Below the pieces are notes generated by a model. It saw only the letters and a list, made by a program, of their open reading frames with translations, was not told where the DNA came from and searched no databases. A program made the translations under genes and the position numbers. From Canna indica (lineage: Eukaryota > Streptophyta > Magnoliopsida > Zingiberales > Cannaceae): a DNA stretch of 64,000 nucleotides. The stretch is taken from assembly GCA_034359265.1 (NCBI GenBank), contig CP136893.1, forward strand, positions 24,684,001-24,748,000, in the 5' to 3' direction. This document shows, in pieces, positions 11,990 through 24,709 of this stretch (its first letter is position 1; the number at the start of each line of letters is the position of its first letter).

Positions 11990-14900
11990 TAATAATGTAA
12001 GGAATCTACTGAAGGATATAAATGAATAGTTTAAATATTCATATAAGGTCCTTACTAACACCTTAATAACTAAACTGTTATTATTGAGGCTCACTAGCGT
12101 TAGAGGTGTGTATGAGCACATCATACAGATGAGGAATATAACGACCTAACTTAAAAAACTAGAGATTGATATGTCTGAGTCCTTTCAAGTGCATTTTATT
12201 TTGAACTTCTTACCAACAATTAATACAAGGCTTTTAAAATCTCTTAAAACACACATAAAGAGAAATGATCAATTAATGAATTTTTGACCATGTGTGTATA
12301 AGAAGAGGAAAGGTTACTTGCTGAAATGAGAGAAAATGCACAATCAATCTTTTTGGTTTGTTATGAATCTAATATGATTGATATTTATTATAACACTTGG
12401 TGGATTAATTCGGGTTATACAGTCCTGATTTCCAATACCTCGCAAGGCTTTCAAAACCACATAAAGGCAATGGGAAGTGAGCAATACATCTATACAGGAA
12501 ACATAGTGCGCTTACACACGGAAGCCGTTGAAACATGCAGGCTTATTTTAAGTTCTAGTTTTATTTTGCATTAAAAAAAACTTATTAAGTTGCAAGATAA
12601 TTCCACTCATAATGCATTGCATGTTCAATAAAGTGCGGGTATTAAAAAATGTGTTATAAATGAAAGCTCTTTTAGGTTATAGTACCAAAGGTTAGGACTT
12701 ATATCCATTAAGAGGATAAAAGGGTTAGTAAATGAAGGAGTACTTAGTGCTTTGAATTTTACTGACTCTAAGACATGTATAGACTGCATAAAGAGAAAGT
12801 AGACTAACATGTCAAACAAAGGTGCTAATAAGAGTTCAAACATATTAGATATTATACATATAGATATTTGTAGTCCAGATATAGACTCATATGGTTAGAA
12901 GTATTTCATCTCCTTCATAGATGATCACTCACGCTACATGTATATCTATTGCTTCATAATAGGAACAAAGCACTTGATGTCTTTAAGATTTCCAAGGCAG
13001 AAATGCGAGAAGCAAATAAAGTTCGTGAGATCAAATAAAAGATGTGAGTATAATGGACGGTACACTGAGGATGATCAAGCCCTTTGGTCCATTTGTTAAG
13101 TTCCTTCAAGAGCATGAGATAATTGCTCAGTACACCATGCTGGGATCTTCATATCAAAATGGTGTTGCAGAAAGAAGAAATCAAACATTATAGACATGGT
13201 GCGGAGCATGCTTAGCAGCTCCAACCTTCCTAGATCTTTGTGGTCTGAAGTTCTTAAGACGGCTGTGTATATATTAAATCGAGTTCCAACCAAGGCTCTT
13301 CCTAAAATGCCATTCGTGTTACAGAAAGGTTGGAAACTGAGTTTGCAACATATACACGTATGAGGTTTTCTGTTTGAAATAAGGGTTTGCAATCCATAGG
13401 AGAAGAAACTAGACCGAAGGACTATCTCTAGGTATTTCGTTGGATATATCGAAAATTCTAGAGGGATATAAATTCTATTGTCCTTCTCATACTACTAGGT
13501 TTGTGGAGTTAAGAAATGAAAATTTCTTGAAAATAACTTGATTAGTGGGAGCGATTAATTTCAGAATTTATTTTTTGAGAAAGATCATTTGGAGGAGTTC
13601 ACTCCTGACTCAAGTGAAAGATTGGTTGTTATTCACAGTGCACATCTTCCAGGTGTTCAACAACCGATAATTGAGAATCCACAAATAGTTGATAATGACC
13701 AAGTAGATCCTAGTACTCAATAATTATCAGATAATGTTGAGCAACCAATTGTGGAGCAGGCTCCTTAAGAGCTTGATGACACAATATTAAGGAAATCTAC
13801 TAGGATAAGGAAGTCAGCTATTCCTAGTGATTATGTAGTGAATCTACAAGAGTCTAACTACAATCTTGGGGCTGGAAAAAATCTAAAGATATTTTTCATA
13901 AGCCATGAGTTGCGGTCAATCTGAGTTATGGTACAATGCTATGAAAAAATGATGAGTTCCATGGCATCAAACGGGGTCTGGAATCTTGTCGAGTTACCTT
14001 AAGGTTTAAAGATCATTGGTTGTAGATGGATCTTTTAAATAAAAAAGGTTTCCCTGAGCAACATCGAAAGATATAAAGCTAAGACTAGTGGCCAAAGGAT
14101 TCACTTAGATGGAGGGAACCGACTACATGGAGATCTTTTTCTCCTGTATCTAAGAAGGATTCTTTCCGTATCAATCATGGCATTTGACTTGGAATTGCAT
14201 CAAATGGACTTGAAAATGACATTCCTCGATGGATACACAGAGGAGAAAGGTTTATTTCAAATAATCTAAAGGATTCTCCTATAATGACATTGAGCATTTG
14301 GTGTGCAAGCTCAAGAATTCCATATATGGATTGAAAGAAATCTCCCGTCAGTGGTACTTAAAGTTTCATGAGATGATCCTTTCATTCGATTTTGTCGAGA
14401 ACATCATGGATCAATGCATATATCACTTGACCAGTGGGAGTAAGTTTTTGTTCTCTTTTCCTATATATAGACGATATTTTACTTGCAACCAATGATAAAT
14501 GAGTTGTTATATGAGGTGAAACAATTTCATCCCTAAGAATTTTGATATGAGTGATGCATCTTATGTCATTGACATTAAGATCCATAAGGGACAGACCTCG
14601 AGGCATTTTAGGTCTATCTCAGAAGATCTATATTAATAAAGTCTAAGAGAGATTTAGGATGAAAGATTGTCAATCGTATGTAGCACCAATTGCGAAAGGT
14701 AGCATATTTAGTCCATACAGTGTCCTAAAATATTTTGGAAAAAGGAATAGAAGCATAACATTTCATATGCTTCGACTATCGATAGCCTTATGCATACTCA
14801 TGCTTGTACAAGATCCGACATAGCATTTGTTGTTGTAATGCTAAGCAAACTTTAGAGTAATCCAGGAATAGACCACTGGAATATTACAAAAGAAGTGATG

Positions 14901-15060
14901 AAGTACCTTAAAAGGTGTTAATGATAACATGCTCATGTATAGACGAACGTTTTAAAGAAAATTAAGTGGTCATTGAACACGTTCATGATAAATTGATGAT
15001 TGTCGATCCTTTGGCAAAGGGCATGCAACCAAAGGATTTCGAGGATCGTATAGACCGAAT
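11990..15060 (+). pseudogene. Ty1/copia gag-pol remnant
   Basis: Heavily mutated but collinear. Gag, with a helical segment ending FILNFLPTIN, lies at about 12100-12300. The protease follows at 12399 (WWINSGYTVLISN, where the family has WWxDSGA). The GAG-pre-integrase segment is at about 12640-12850, integrase at 12850-13500 ([46 protein letters not shown]), and reverse transcriptase at 13760-14950. There are many stops and frameshifts in every domain, so no enzyme can be made. The catalytic protease Asp is already Asn. The gene order PR-INT-RT is what identifies copia rather than gypsy. Confidence 0.85.
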
Positions 15061-15361
15061 GTGACTTGGTCCCATCATGTAATTATTGTAAAGACATTTT
15101 TATCTTTAATAAAGCTCCAATTAAATTTTGTTATTTCTCATTTTATGGTGTACACATATAGTTCGAGAATAACAAATTTCTGTTGGACCTAGAATAAACA
15201 TATGATTTATTCATAAAGTTATTTTAAAATGAAATGCATCGTGATACGTACATAGAAGACAATACTTGCTCAAAGAGGACTTGTCGCTATGATTCGTGTG
15301 TTTTATTCCATCTAAAGCATATATGGGATTTTAAACATCAGGGTATTCAAATATATGAACC

Positions 15362-15682
15362 AAGTGGGAGAATATTAGACGTGACATTTAAATTAAACAT
15401 GGTCCACGTCATTATCTGATATGGACCATGTGTCCATGTTGCTATCTTAATGTGGTTTCCATATTATATGGTTTTACCAATTTATCATGTCTATCCTAAA
15501 TCCGGTTAAAGCCTATAGCAAGGTGCGTATATAAATAGGTTGGGATACTCATAGGTCCTCATACTCATTCCTATATTTCTATATCATCTATTGAGGGTTC
15601 AAGAAGAGGATATTGGAATGCCTATTGAGGAAGAAACATACGAGGGAACGTAATCACAGCAGTGCAACGAAATAATAATACA
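15362..15682 (+). mobile_element. Polypurine tract and 3' LTR of the copia element
   Basis: AAGTGGGAG (15362-15370) is the usual copia polypurine tract; the LTR begins at about 15372 and matches 2488-2810. A TATA-like GTATATAAATAGG is at about 15527-15540. The copy stops about 130 bp earlier than the 5' LTR, so its right end was lost or replaced. Confidence 0.8.
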
Positions 15683-16435
15683 AGCCTCGATACATGTGCA
15701 CAATAATTAATAAGCTCAATTGTCTAGTTAAAAGATTGGATACATGTGCACAGAAGCCTCGATAGCAAAGCTCATGAATAGGCCAAGAAGGGACTACAAG
15801 CAAAGGATTCAAAGAATAAACATGACAAAGAAATCAAGGGATATGGAACTTATAATGTCAGCATACAAGTCGAGGATGTGAGAATTGATCTCTTATGGTA
15901 ATGTCCCTAATCAAGGTTGTCATATGCCAATAGTAAAAGCCAATTAACCAACAAAGTAGCTAGTAATTGGGTTTTAAATACTATTTTCTTTTATTCTGAT
16001 AGTGATTGCACGAAAACAATCAATAACAATAATAATATGTAAAGCTGAATTGAGCATAGTTTTAGAAGTAGAGAGGGAAACGGTAAAGAATAGGGTTTGT
16101 TTCCAAAATTAGAGAGATGATGCACGGGACATTTCATATATATATTAATAAAAGATTTTATGCTCAACAGGAATATATTCCTACTCAAGTTAGAGACGAG
16201 GGATGCACAACTAGCTATCATCTACACCCTCTACCCTCTATAAGTAGGAAGTAACTTTTTTCATGGCAAAAGAAATCCTCAAAAGTGGATGGTCAGATCA
16301 CATGATCTTATTTTTAAGGAGCGCTAAATGAAAATATTGTAAAAAGTTTCTGCATGCAAAATCAAATGCCTGCAAATATGAGTAGCAACTTACTATTTGG
16401 TTGCATGCAAGTAGACTTACAACTTTCATTTACGG
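15683..16435. other. Stretch without recognisable genes
   Basis: AT-rich, only short ORFs. A short direct repeat (GATACATGTGCACA) occurs near 15690 and 15738. Nothing else identified. Confidence 0.4.
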
Positions 16436-16884
16436 GCCATTTGGTTGATTGCAAATAGAGAAGAGAGACGTTGCAGGCAAGATGGGAACTGTTGCAAGCA
16501 ACAAGGTGGATGTTGCGAGTGAGAAGAAGAGGGATGTTGTCGCCAGCGAGAAGAAGAGAATGTTATTATGAGTGAGAGAAGGTTGTTGCGAGAATTGTGA
16601 ACAAGAAACTATTGCAAGAGCCGTGAGCGAGAGGAGGTTGTCGCAAGAGTCCTAAGCGAAGAGGTACTATCATGAGCGAGAGGAACAGAGGAAAAAATCA
16701 TATCATTTGCAAGCTGCAAATTTGACTTGTACGTGGGTTTTTTAGGTTGTAACTCAATTTGCAACCTGTAAAAATATAATGTTACAATTAACTCAATTGT
16801 AGCTAACCAAATAATTTAGTTGATCAAATGTTGCAAATATAAACATTAGAAGTCTATTTGCAAGCAACCAAATAGCTTCTTAGT
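16436..16884. mobile_element. Possible MITE with imperfect inverted termini
   Basis: Left end GGGCCATTTGGTTGATTGCAA and right end, inverted, AAGCTATTTGGTTGCTTGCAA, about 450 bp apart. The interior holds repeats of the AGCGAGAAGAAGAG/GTTGCGAG type. No unambiguous target duplication, so superfamily (hAT or Harbinger) is not assigned. Confidence 0.45.
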
Positions 16885-16999
16885 ATGCTTGGTTCGAACA
16901 AGTTAGTTTTTTTTTTTTTTTTGAAGAATCTTGTATTTATCAAAAGGTTTAAGAAATACAAGTATAAAAGGGAGAGAGGAGAGACATAAAAGGAAAAGA

Positions 17000-19900
17000 A
17001 AAACAAATAACAATCATGAGTCCATTAAGGAATTAAACAAGCAAGCTCCCTCGAAAGCAATCCCTTGATGAGGCTTAGGATCTTCGCCGAAACATCGATG
17101 ATTGTGTCCCTGCCAAATCTTCAGAGTCCATATCATCAATGCATATAGTTTCATCGTTTAGCGGTGATACCTCTTGAGTCCGTACGAAGCCAAGGTCAGA
17201 AACTGAGCCAGAAGAATGGTAGACCACAAGCATCTAGGAGGAGTCTCCATCCTTGTCCGATATAAAAGCATCAGTGGAAAAAGTGGTTGTGTGATTCATC
17301 GGTTCTTGCACATAGTATGCACTATGGGCTTAGGTGGGTTCCATATGCAATTAGTCGATCTTTAGTTGGCAATTTATTGTAGATATACAATCCAATTTAG
17401 AATTGATTTGGATTCAGGGCAAGTGCGATGCCACAAGAATTCAACAGTTGGATATCTAATACCTCAGTAAGTCATAATGGACCTCTATATCGTAGTTTCA
17501 TAATGGACCTCTATATCGTAGAGAGGTTGGTTCCTTGTGTAGGTGCCATGTTCCCAATAGTCGAATAGAGTGCTCATATGATGGCAACCCATGTCAAGTC
17601 ACATCTTTGCAAGAGTTTCCAGAGCCAACAACCGAGTCTAGCTGCATTGTGAGAAGATATATTAAGAATGCTGAGTCCTCCTTCACTTTTGTTGGTTGTT
17701 AGTGTTTCCCAGTTCACATGACATCTACCCTTTGAACAGAGAGCTGTTGCCGACCCAAAAGAAGGTTCTTCTTCTTTTATCCATTTGCTTGATAACCTAG
17801 GTTGGAGCTTCAATTTGGGTTGAAAGCATGTATGAGGCTTGATTGGTTAGTACGCTATTGATGAGGGTTCTTCTATCAACTTTGGATAAAGTAGATCCTT
17901 TTTAGGATGTCAGGGCTCTATCCAATTTAGCAATTACTTTATTCCAGTCATCTTTATGTAGCTGGCCTAGACGCAGTGGTAACCCTAGAAAATCAATTAG
18001 AAGTTGGCTCGCTGAACAACCTAGGATGTGCACTATTTGGTTAGCAATCTCTTGAATGTTTCCAATATGTAAAATCTTCGTTATAGAGAAACTGATCTTC
18101 AATCCATAAGCAAGCGCTCAAAGCATTTCATTAAAACTGAAAATTCTCCCCATAAGAAGTTGAGGCTTTGCAAAATACAACTAAGTCGTTGACGAAGGAA
18201 ATGTGAGTGATCCCCTCAGGGAAAAATCCGAAAGAGCCCCTTTGATGAGAAGTGACAAAGAGTTACCTTACCGCAAACCTCTTTGATCTCCAAAAGGTGT
18301 ACCAATAACCCCATTAACTATTACAGAGGAACTAGAGGAATTTAACAAATTTTGAATCCAACAAATCCACCTTGGGGAAAGCCTCGTACACTCAGTATGG
18401 TTGAGATGAAGTCCCAGTTGACGGTATTGAATGCTTTCTCGAAGTCGACTTTAACCATACAGATATTGTCCTTCCTGTGATTGCATGCCCATAGAGTTTC
18501 ACCGACCGACATGTAGCAATATAAGCTACTTCTTCTAGAGATGAATGCCCCTTGAGATTGATCCACGAGAGAGGTCATGAAGGTAGCAAGCCTTTTAGCA
18601 AGGAGCTTTGAGAAGATCTTTATTAACCCATTTTCTAGACTGATGGGTCTAAAATCATTGGGTGATTGTGCATTGTTTTTTTAGGGATAAGTGCGATTAA
18701 TGCTTTATTTATCCTTTGCATGTTGGACGTGTTTTGCTGCAATGCATTTATTAAATGTGTCAAATAAGCTCTGATCTTTTTCCAGTAATTCTTGTATAAT
18801 TTCATAATAATATTGTCTGAGCCGAGAGATTTTTAGTTCATCTTGCTGATAACTCCAAAAACTTCGTCTGTAGAGAAAGGATCACTAAGTTGTTGGTGAC
18901 TAGAGTTTAGAACGAAATCTTGTTGATATAACTCATCCCACTTTGCTGTGAGCATATGATGTTTGTGGGAGCGAAGGATGTTCCTATAGTATGTGCAGAA
19001 TATGTTAATCATATTATCACGGACTAACTGTTTTGGGCTACAATATATTCTTGATATGAGACTATACCAGTAGGGGTATTCAGTCTTGCTATCCAATTAT
19101 GATTTCACTTTTTTGTAACACAAAGATGGAATAAGCGTGTGTTTTGATCCCCATCTTTGATCCACCTTTTCTTTAAAGGTCTTCTCGGTGATAGAATTTA
19201 ACAATCTCCTCTTTGTTATGTCGAAAGTTGAATAGTTCTTCATGCGTCAGGATGCCTGCATCAGCTTTAACAAATAGTGAATGTACCCACTGTTTGATAA
19301 GATCATTTTGGCTTTCCAGCTTTGCTTATTCATTACATTCCAGTTGTTGATAATGGATCGAAGCTATTTTTAAGCCCTCAACCAAGTCATGTCTTGAGAT
19401 AAATCACTTCAGATAGCCGGAAGAAGTCTTGCCTTGATAATGTTAATGAAGTTTGGGTGACTAAGCAGATGTGTCTCCAAGCTGAAAGGGTGGGGGCCGA
19501 CCAAACCTATGGCACAATGTTGAAACAACAAGGAATTATGATAAAAAAGACATCTTGATTTCCCTAGTACCTGAACATTTGGAAACAAAGCTTAAATTTG
19601 AAGATTGGTCATAATTCGGTCTAATTTAGTTAATGCAGACCGAAGCTGATTATTTGTCCATGTATAGGCCAATCCCGAGATAAGAAGGTCGATAAATTCG
19701 CTATCTGCAATGAAATGCGAAAACCTTCGAAACAATTTGAAGTCAGTTGATATAGTTCTTGTATAAATTCTCTCCTCTTGGAGGTAGAGGGTGGCATGTA
19801 TACTCCCAACGAATAGGGAACATAAATTGGTTTTGATATGTAGTAGTTGTAATTGTATTGAAAAGTTGCCATTAGAAGCTAAGAGGCAAGACCAAATGAG

Positions 19901-20175
19901 CGGATTCCACATACCAATACTACCACTAGATAGACCATCTGCATTAATTGTGACAAAATATGGGATTGCTTAATGCTAAAATCCCGACAATTCTTTAACA
20001 ACTCTATTGGAAGAAAGAGCGAGTTTTGTTTCAAATAGAAATAGAACACTACATTTTTAGTTCCTAATTGTTTGCTCGACCATATCTCTTGGACAAGTCG
20101 TTCAAACCTCGAACATTTCAAAACAAAATATTGAAATTTGGAGGATTCATAGAGAAAAGATAGCACCATAAAATT
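17000..20175 (-). pseudogene. LINE ORF2 (endonuclease, reverse transcriptase, zinc-binding region)
   Basis: The apurinic-type endonuclease spans about 20175-19590; recognisable are the KCSRFERLVQEIW start, GSIHATLY and LAYTWTNNQLRSALTKLDRIMTN. The segment before the RT is at 19096-18833. RT core at 18660-18342 contains SPNDFRPISL, GAFISRRS, KVDFEKAFNTVNWDF and RGFPQG. The region 18102-17574 has FLGLPLRLG and the CSKGRCHVNWETLT block. A zf-RVT-like CILCxRxxExHNHFF motif lies near 17300. Several frameshifts and stops make it inactive. The intact protein would nick target DNA and reverse-transcribe the element RNA in place. Confidence 0.85.
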
Positions 20176-20220
20176 TGTTCGACCAACACAAAATACTACA
20201 GGGTTAAATCACGACCCTCA

Positions 20221-20340
20221 TCAAGCTTCCGCCACGACCTTACCTACCTCGTAAGGATCTCCAACGCAATTAAAACTCATGTTGGCAATAAGCTACGTGA
20301 CCTCGCAGCTGAGACAGTTGGATATACCTATATTCTCAAA
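20221..20340 (-). pseudogene. LINE ORF1 C-terminal fragment
   Basis: A short minus-strand frame ending NCVGDPYEVGKVVAEA and a TGA (20221-20223) sits about 50 bp upstream of the endonuclease start. The LINE at 48846-50561 ends its ORF1 with the similar SCIGDQLDVIKAVSPIAV, and its ORF2 follows at a similar spacing, supporting this reading. Confidence 0.6.
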
Positions 20341-20435
20341 CCCTAGATCCCGGGGCTCAGAAGATGTTGGAGGCTGCGGGGAGCAAGTGCAATCCGTTTG
20401 GACAAAGGTCCGGATGCTGCACATTATTAATAGTT

Positions 20436-20723
20436 GGGTAAATTACACTGATCTCCCCTGAGGTTTAGTGAAATTATACTGATCTCTCATCTATTTGTAA
20501 TTTTATCTTATAACCCCCTGAGTTTTGTAAAAGATTACACAAACCTCCCCTATTACGAAATAAGATTACACAAACCTCCCCTGAGTTTTGTAAAATATTA
20601 TACAAACTCCCCCTAAAAAAATTACTCAAAGATTACTCAGGGGAGGTGATTATAACCTGGACAAATAGAAAGAGGATCAATGTAATTTTACTAAATCTCA
20701 GAGGAGGTCAGTATAATTTATCC
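20436..20723. mobile_element. Small MULE-type MITE with 9-bp target duplication
   Basis: Inverted ends GGGTAAATTACACTGA and the complement of GGATAAATTATACTGA, with a 9-bp duplication TTAATAGTT on both sides (20427-20435 and 20724-20732). The interior consists of tandem CTCCCCTGAGTTTTGTAAA-type units. It belongs to a different family from the three longer MULEs here. No ORF. Confidence 0.9.
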
Positions 20724-20732
20724 TTAATAGTT

Positions 20733-21877
20733 TGATCCAATTTGGACAAAGGTAGTCCATTCGTCCAATCTAGGGCCCAAGGTCCAATAGAGCTAAAGGT
20801 TGCAACTTTAATAATTGTGCCTGATATTCTCAAGAGTTTAGATCTTTAAAAACTTTTATCACCATTATTTGTTATTATTATGCAAATATTTCCTATGGAA
20901 ACAAAAGAAAATTGTTATACATTTTTTTTTTTTGCAGTAAAGTAGTAATTTAATTTAATTTAACTTTATTTAATTATGAATAAATTGTTAATAATTAATA
21001 GATAATCTTTTTAAAATTATTGACATATGACATTTTAAACTTGTTTTTGCCTTTAAATAATTAATGTAAAAGGTTAGAGATATAACTATAGATAAAACGC
21101 AAATAGGGAGACAAGGAAAGAAGGAAAGAACCAAAGTCTACAGATAATTGACCAACAATATGGCGCATAATGTTTGAGTTCCAAAACAGTGGGGATGAAA
21201 ACAGGAATTCTGCATCCACAATCTCGCTGTGTTGGATTTGACCGGAGATCTTGCCTGCCCATTAAACGACAGCCAGATCGAGTAAAAAATTAGTAAGAAA
21301 ATAAAAGTGAGCGTAATTGCATTTGGAATAATATCGGATTCGATCGGGCAGTTGGCAATGTGGGTGTTGGACCACATTGTGCCGGGTGGAAGCGAGACAA
21401 GAAGATTGATCCAGCTCAACCTCACCAAATGTGGCTCCCGCCCGCACCCACATTGGACCACACTTTCTCCTGTCATTAGCTATTTTTATTTGCTCCTTGA
21501 AATTATCGTTTGATACATTATTTGCTTAAATGTCATAAATAAATAATATATGACAGCAAATTAAGTATAAAATTAAAGAGCTTTTTTATACATGACATAT
21601 TCCAAATTAAGTATAAAAATATTAAGATCATGCGGTTGCTTTTGAAAAGATCGTTCAAATCATGTACTAAAACTTTATTTTAAAATCTTTGAGGAAAACC
21701 ATTCGAATTGTGATTAAAAATAGTATGATTATAATTCAATAATTAACGATATTTTGATCGAAATAAAATATCTAATACATAATTGTTTGTGGCTGATTTT
21801 TAATATTTTGTTAGTATTAAATTAGCTTTTTTAAATTTTGAATTAGTAAAAATGATATAAATAAATAGTTCTATTCT
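20733..21877. other. Stretch without recognisable genes
   Basis: AT-rich flanks around a GC-richer block at 21180-21480. Overlapping ORFs on both strands there have no recognisable domain, and the block contains an inverted TGTGGTCCAA/TTGGACCACA pair. I see nothing assignable. Confidence 0.4.
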
Positions 21878-22355
21878 TGCCTGAGAGTCGGGGTCTTTCG
21901 ATCCGATCTAGTGTATCTCATTATCTGGTTCAACGCCGGGGAGGCGGGCGACCTGCAAAAGATACTTCGACGCCCAAGTTAGGATGATTCCAAGGTGAAA
22001 AATTATGAAATTAGAACTTAGGATCACCTGGGTGCACCGTGTCTGTATATATTGCAAGTGGAGGTGATCATGTTGCCCAGTAATCTGGCTAGGATTATTG
22101 CCCAAAATTTATCGAGCCCAATCCCGGAGATGACGGGTTTATGATAGTATATTCCTCGTGACAAGGGAGGACATAGGAGTTCATGTTCGGCCAGGTGGGT
22201 CCTCCGGATAGAGCTGTTTGACTTGGCTTGAGTCTAGCTCAAGGACGTTGCTTGGGCGGAGCCCCCTGGGTGGGGCCGTTTGGGTTTGGTTTGAAGTGAA
22301 TGGGCGTTGTTGGGTCTAGTTAGACCGGGCCCAATAGTTCTAGTTCAGTCCACAA
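21878..22355 (-). mobile_element. 3' LTR of the gypsy element
   Basis: Starts (plus view) TGCCTGAGAG and ends near CAGTCCA. It shares blocks with 29899-30293 (CGCCCAAGTTAGG, GGTGGAGGTGATCATGTTG, GGGTCCTCCGGATA) and with 46079-46453 (CTAGTG, GGTTCAACGCCGGGG). Right edge inferred from loss of similarity. Confidence 0.75.
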
Positions 22356-22922
22356 CCCTCGAGCTTGGTTAGAGTTTGGAAAACTGCGTGCCAAGCTCTT
22401 GAGTTGAGTGAGTCTCTTTCTTGATGTTTGGGTGTCTTTTTTGGGGAAATTTTGGGTAAGTTGGCTAAGCCATACTGGGCGACTATGGATAAGACATCAG
22501 TCTTGTCGACTGCTGGGGCTGAGCTGAAAAGAATGATTAGGGAGGCCAATCTTGTTGGGGTTGGCCATAATGACATGAAGGTCTAGAGGGGAGCCGAATT
22601 GTTGCAAGTGGTTTGTGTGTTTCCTCTGGTGAGCACATGGTGGCTCTTCGTGTCACTTCGGAGTACGTCAAATCGGTATTTTTACCGTGTTTAATATGTG
22701 CCTTCTCAGTTTCCACCCTTAGTATGGCGGTTCGCTAGTGGACACCTTCTCTCCCTATATGGTGGTTGCTGATTCGCCTTTGCCCCCTCGTTTTTGGAGA
22801 GACATCATGGTAAAAAAAGGCGCTCGTTCGTGTGATGGAGGGAGTTTCTACGAAGCCGCCGATTGTTGAGATGGTAGGCGCAGATTCAATTTCCTCTCTA
22901 CCTTAGGCCATTCGATGAGGAA

Positions 22923-24209
22923 GTGGGGTCTATAAAAGGGCTTCCCCTTCCCCAGTTTATGAGTTTTTCCTTATATTTCCTTGGCCTTCGTCTCTGGCAA
23001 GCTTCAATGATTTCTTTCTCAACTAGTTCCTTCCTGCACTCACTAGCTCTCACCGATAAGTTTTCTCAGCCCCAAGCTCCAATGTTTGCGGTTGACTTTC
23101 GGTTTTCGTCTTTTTCGCGTTAGTTGTTCAGCCCATCTTTGTCTTTCAGGTATGTGTACCATATTCTTGAACGTTCCCGGTATGCATTCTCATTTGGCAG
23201 AGATGCGGGAGAGGTCCGTCGGGGACAGAGAAAAAAAATCCGCTAGTGGATGAGTTGCTGAGACCTTTGAGGGTCTCACAGTGTCGGAAGCCATATGTTT
23301 CGAGAGTGGGGATGGAAGTGACCAACTCCTTAGCCTCTTCAGATTTCCCAATTCTCCTTGGTTCGCTGACAGGGCGTCGTAAGAGGGCTCGATATTTGTG
23401 GGAGAACCTGCTCTCTAAATCGAATGCCCACCCTCAAGGGAATGAATCCCTTCTTCTAGAGGCAGCGGCGGCTACCGGTACATCAGCAGGGGTTTGTCAG
23501 CTTGGCTCAGCACTACGTTTTCACCCTGGGAGCTAGTTGGTTTTTCTAGACGGGATGGACCTTTGGTAGTATGTCCAGCTTTTGCTGGGCAAGCTGCAGG
23601 AGGCCTCGCGAAAGGAGCATGAAGTGCAATCCTAAGATCTCATAGCCTCTAGGCTTAGGATAATGGAGATGGAGAGGGCCTTGGAGGTGAAGGCCAAAGA
23701 AGTCGCTCGTTTGAGCACAGTCGTTTCTGAGTCTATCGCCCGGATAACAGAGTTGGAGAATAAGGCTAGGGCGAAACTAGAGATGGTCTACCTGGACCTT
23801 TCTGTGGCAGTGACGAAGAAGTCTAAGTTCAGGGCCAAGGTAGAAGAGGCGTGGGCTGAGGTTGTGAGGTGCAACCTGGCTAAGGAATTCCTTCAGGGGA
23901 AGATGAAATGCCTCTGGGATAGTGCCCTTGACATTTCTATGGAAGGTTTCAAGAGGGCTTCCGATCAAGCCAAGCTTCTGCCCCTCCAGTGCTGATCTTT
24001 CAGGAATGGACTTCCTTAAGAATGTTAAGGATGATGCCCAGGTGAATCCTGAAGTTAAGATAGAGTTTTCTTGGTTGCTCAGGAGGGACCTTTCGATCGC
24101 AACTCTAGGCCAATGCTTATTCTCTCCCCTAGGATTCCCTGTTTCGAAAAAGAATGCTCCTGCTGAATGTGCCAAGGCGGGTGCAGCCTCTTCGAAGTGG
24201 CTCCTTTAG
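22923..24209 (+). pseudogene. Antisense ORF of the gypsy element (coiled-coil, gypsy-type transposon protein)
   Basis: Plus-strand coding remnant, opposite to gag. A TATA box (TATAAAAGGG, about 22930) precedes it. Segments: 22923-23123; 23246-23536 (WENLLSK); 23663-23995, a strongly helical stretch rich in E/K/A with heptad-like spacing (KAKEVARLSTVVSESIARI, AKVEEAWAEVVR); then, after a frameshift, a C-terminus (FLKNVKDDAQVNPEVKI) to 24209. This layout resembles the proteins called 'putative gypsy type transposon' encoded antisense in Tat elements. The function of such proteins is unknown to me. It has at least one stop and one frameshift, so it is a remnant. Confidence 0.6.
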
Positions 24210-24504
24210 ATTTTCTTTTGTTGACTTTTGGGGACTTCTTTGGGGGGATTGGCTATTTTTCCCCCTTTCTTTTATTTTTAACTTTGACGATTGCCGCTGT
24301 CTAGGTCTATTTTGTTGACTCTATGACAACTATTGCTCATTTGTGAGCTTATTTTGTGTTGTTTCATACGTAAATCTCCTTTGCTTGGTATTTCATGAAG
24401 GGAATGTCCCCGCCCAATCTTTTGGGCTTCGGGGTTAAATCATTTGTTTTAGGATTAAGACCCCCTGGCTGAATCGTCCACAATGATGATTCAAGGTTAA
24501 ATCT

Positions 24505-24705
24505 TGTGGAATCTGTTTATAGTAGAACCTTCTGAAATTTGGTTCATGATTGAACCTTTCGAGATTTGGTTCATGGTTGAACCGTCTGAAATCTGGTTCA
24601 TGATTTAACCATTTGAGACCTAGTTTATGGTTGAACCTTTCGAGATCTGGTTCATGGTTTAATCATCTGAAATCTCGTTCATGATTGAACCTTGTAAAAT
24701 TACGT
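24505..24705. repeat. Tandem repeat of about 30 bp
   Basis: Units built on GGTTCATGATTGAACC and the TTTGAGATCT/GTCTGAAATCT spacer, about six copies with substitutions. Lies within the non-coding part of the gypsy element. Confidence 0.8.
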
Positions 24706-24709
24706 ATAA

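Larger units (their letters stand above)
2488..15682 (+). mobile_element. Decayed Ty1/copia element hosting CACTA, Helitron and MULE insertions
   Basis: The stretch 2488-2810 matches 15372-15682 at high identity (shared blocks ATTTAAATTAAACATGGTCC and ATATGGACCATGTGTCCA), so they are read as 5' and 3' LTRs of one element. A tRNA-iMet primer site (7117-7129) follows the 5' LTR, a polypurine tract (AAGTGGGAG, 15362-15370) precedes the 3' LTR, and gag-pol remnants lie between. Removing the nested CACTA, Helitron and MULE MITE leaves roughly 6 kb, a normal copia size. The 3' LTR is shorter than the 5' LTR and appears truncated. Two solo or partial elements of one family is the alternative, but the primer site, tract and gene order support one element. 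Confidence 0.8.
16907..20340 (-). mobile_element. L1-type LINE, minus strand, with poly(A) tail
   Basis: A run of 16 T (16907-16922) is the poly(A) tail of a minus-strand LINE. Reading minus, the order is ORF1 C-terminus, endonuclease, reverse transcriptase, zinc-binding domain, tail, as expected for plant L1 elements. The 5' limit is uncertain because the ORF1 is truncated; a target duplication was not found. Confidence 0.85.

Noticed and set aside
21138..21476. 112-codon minus-strand ORF
   Set aside because: No recognisable domain, overlapping ORFs on both strands, no start context; not supported as a gene.
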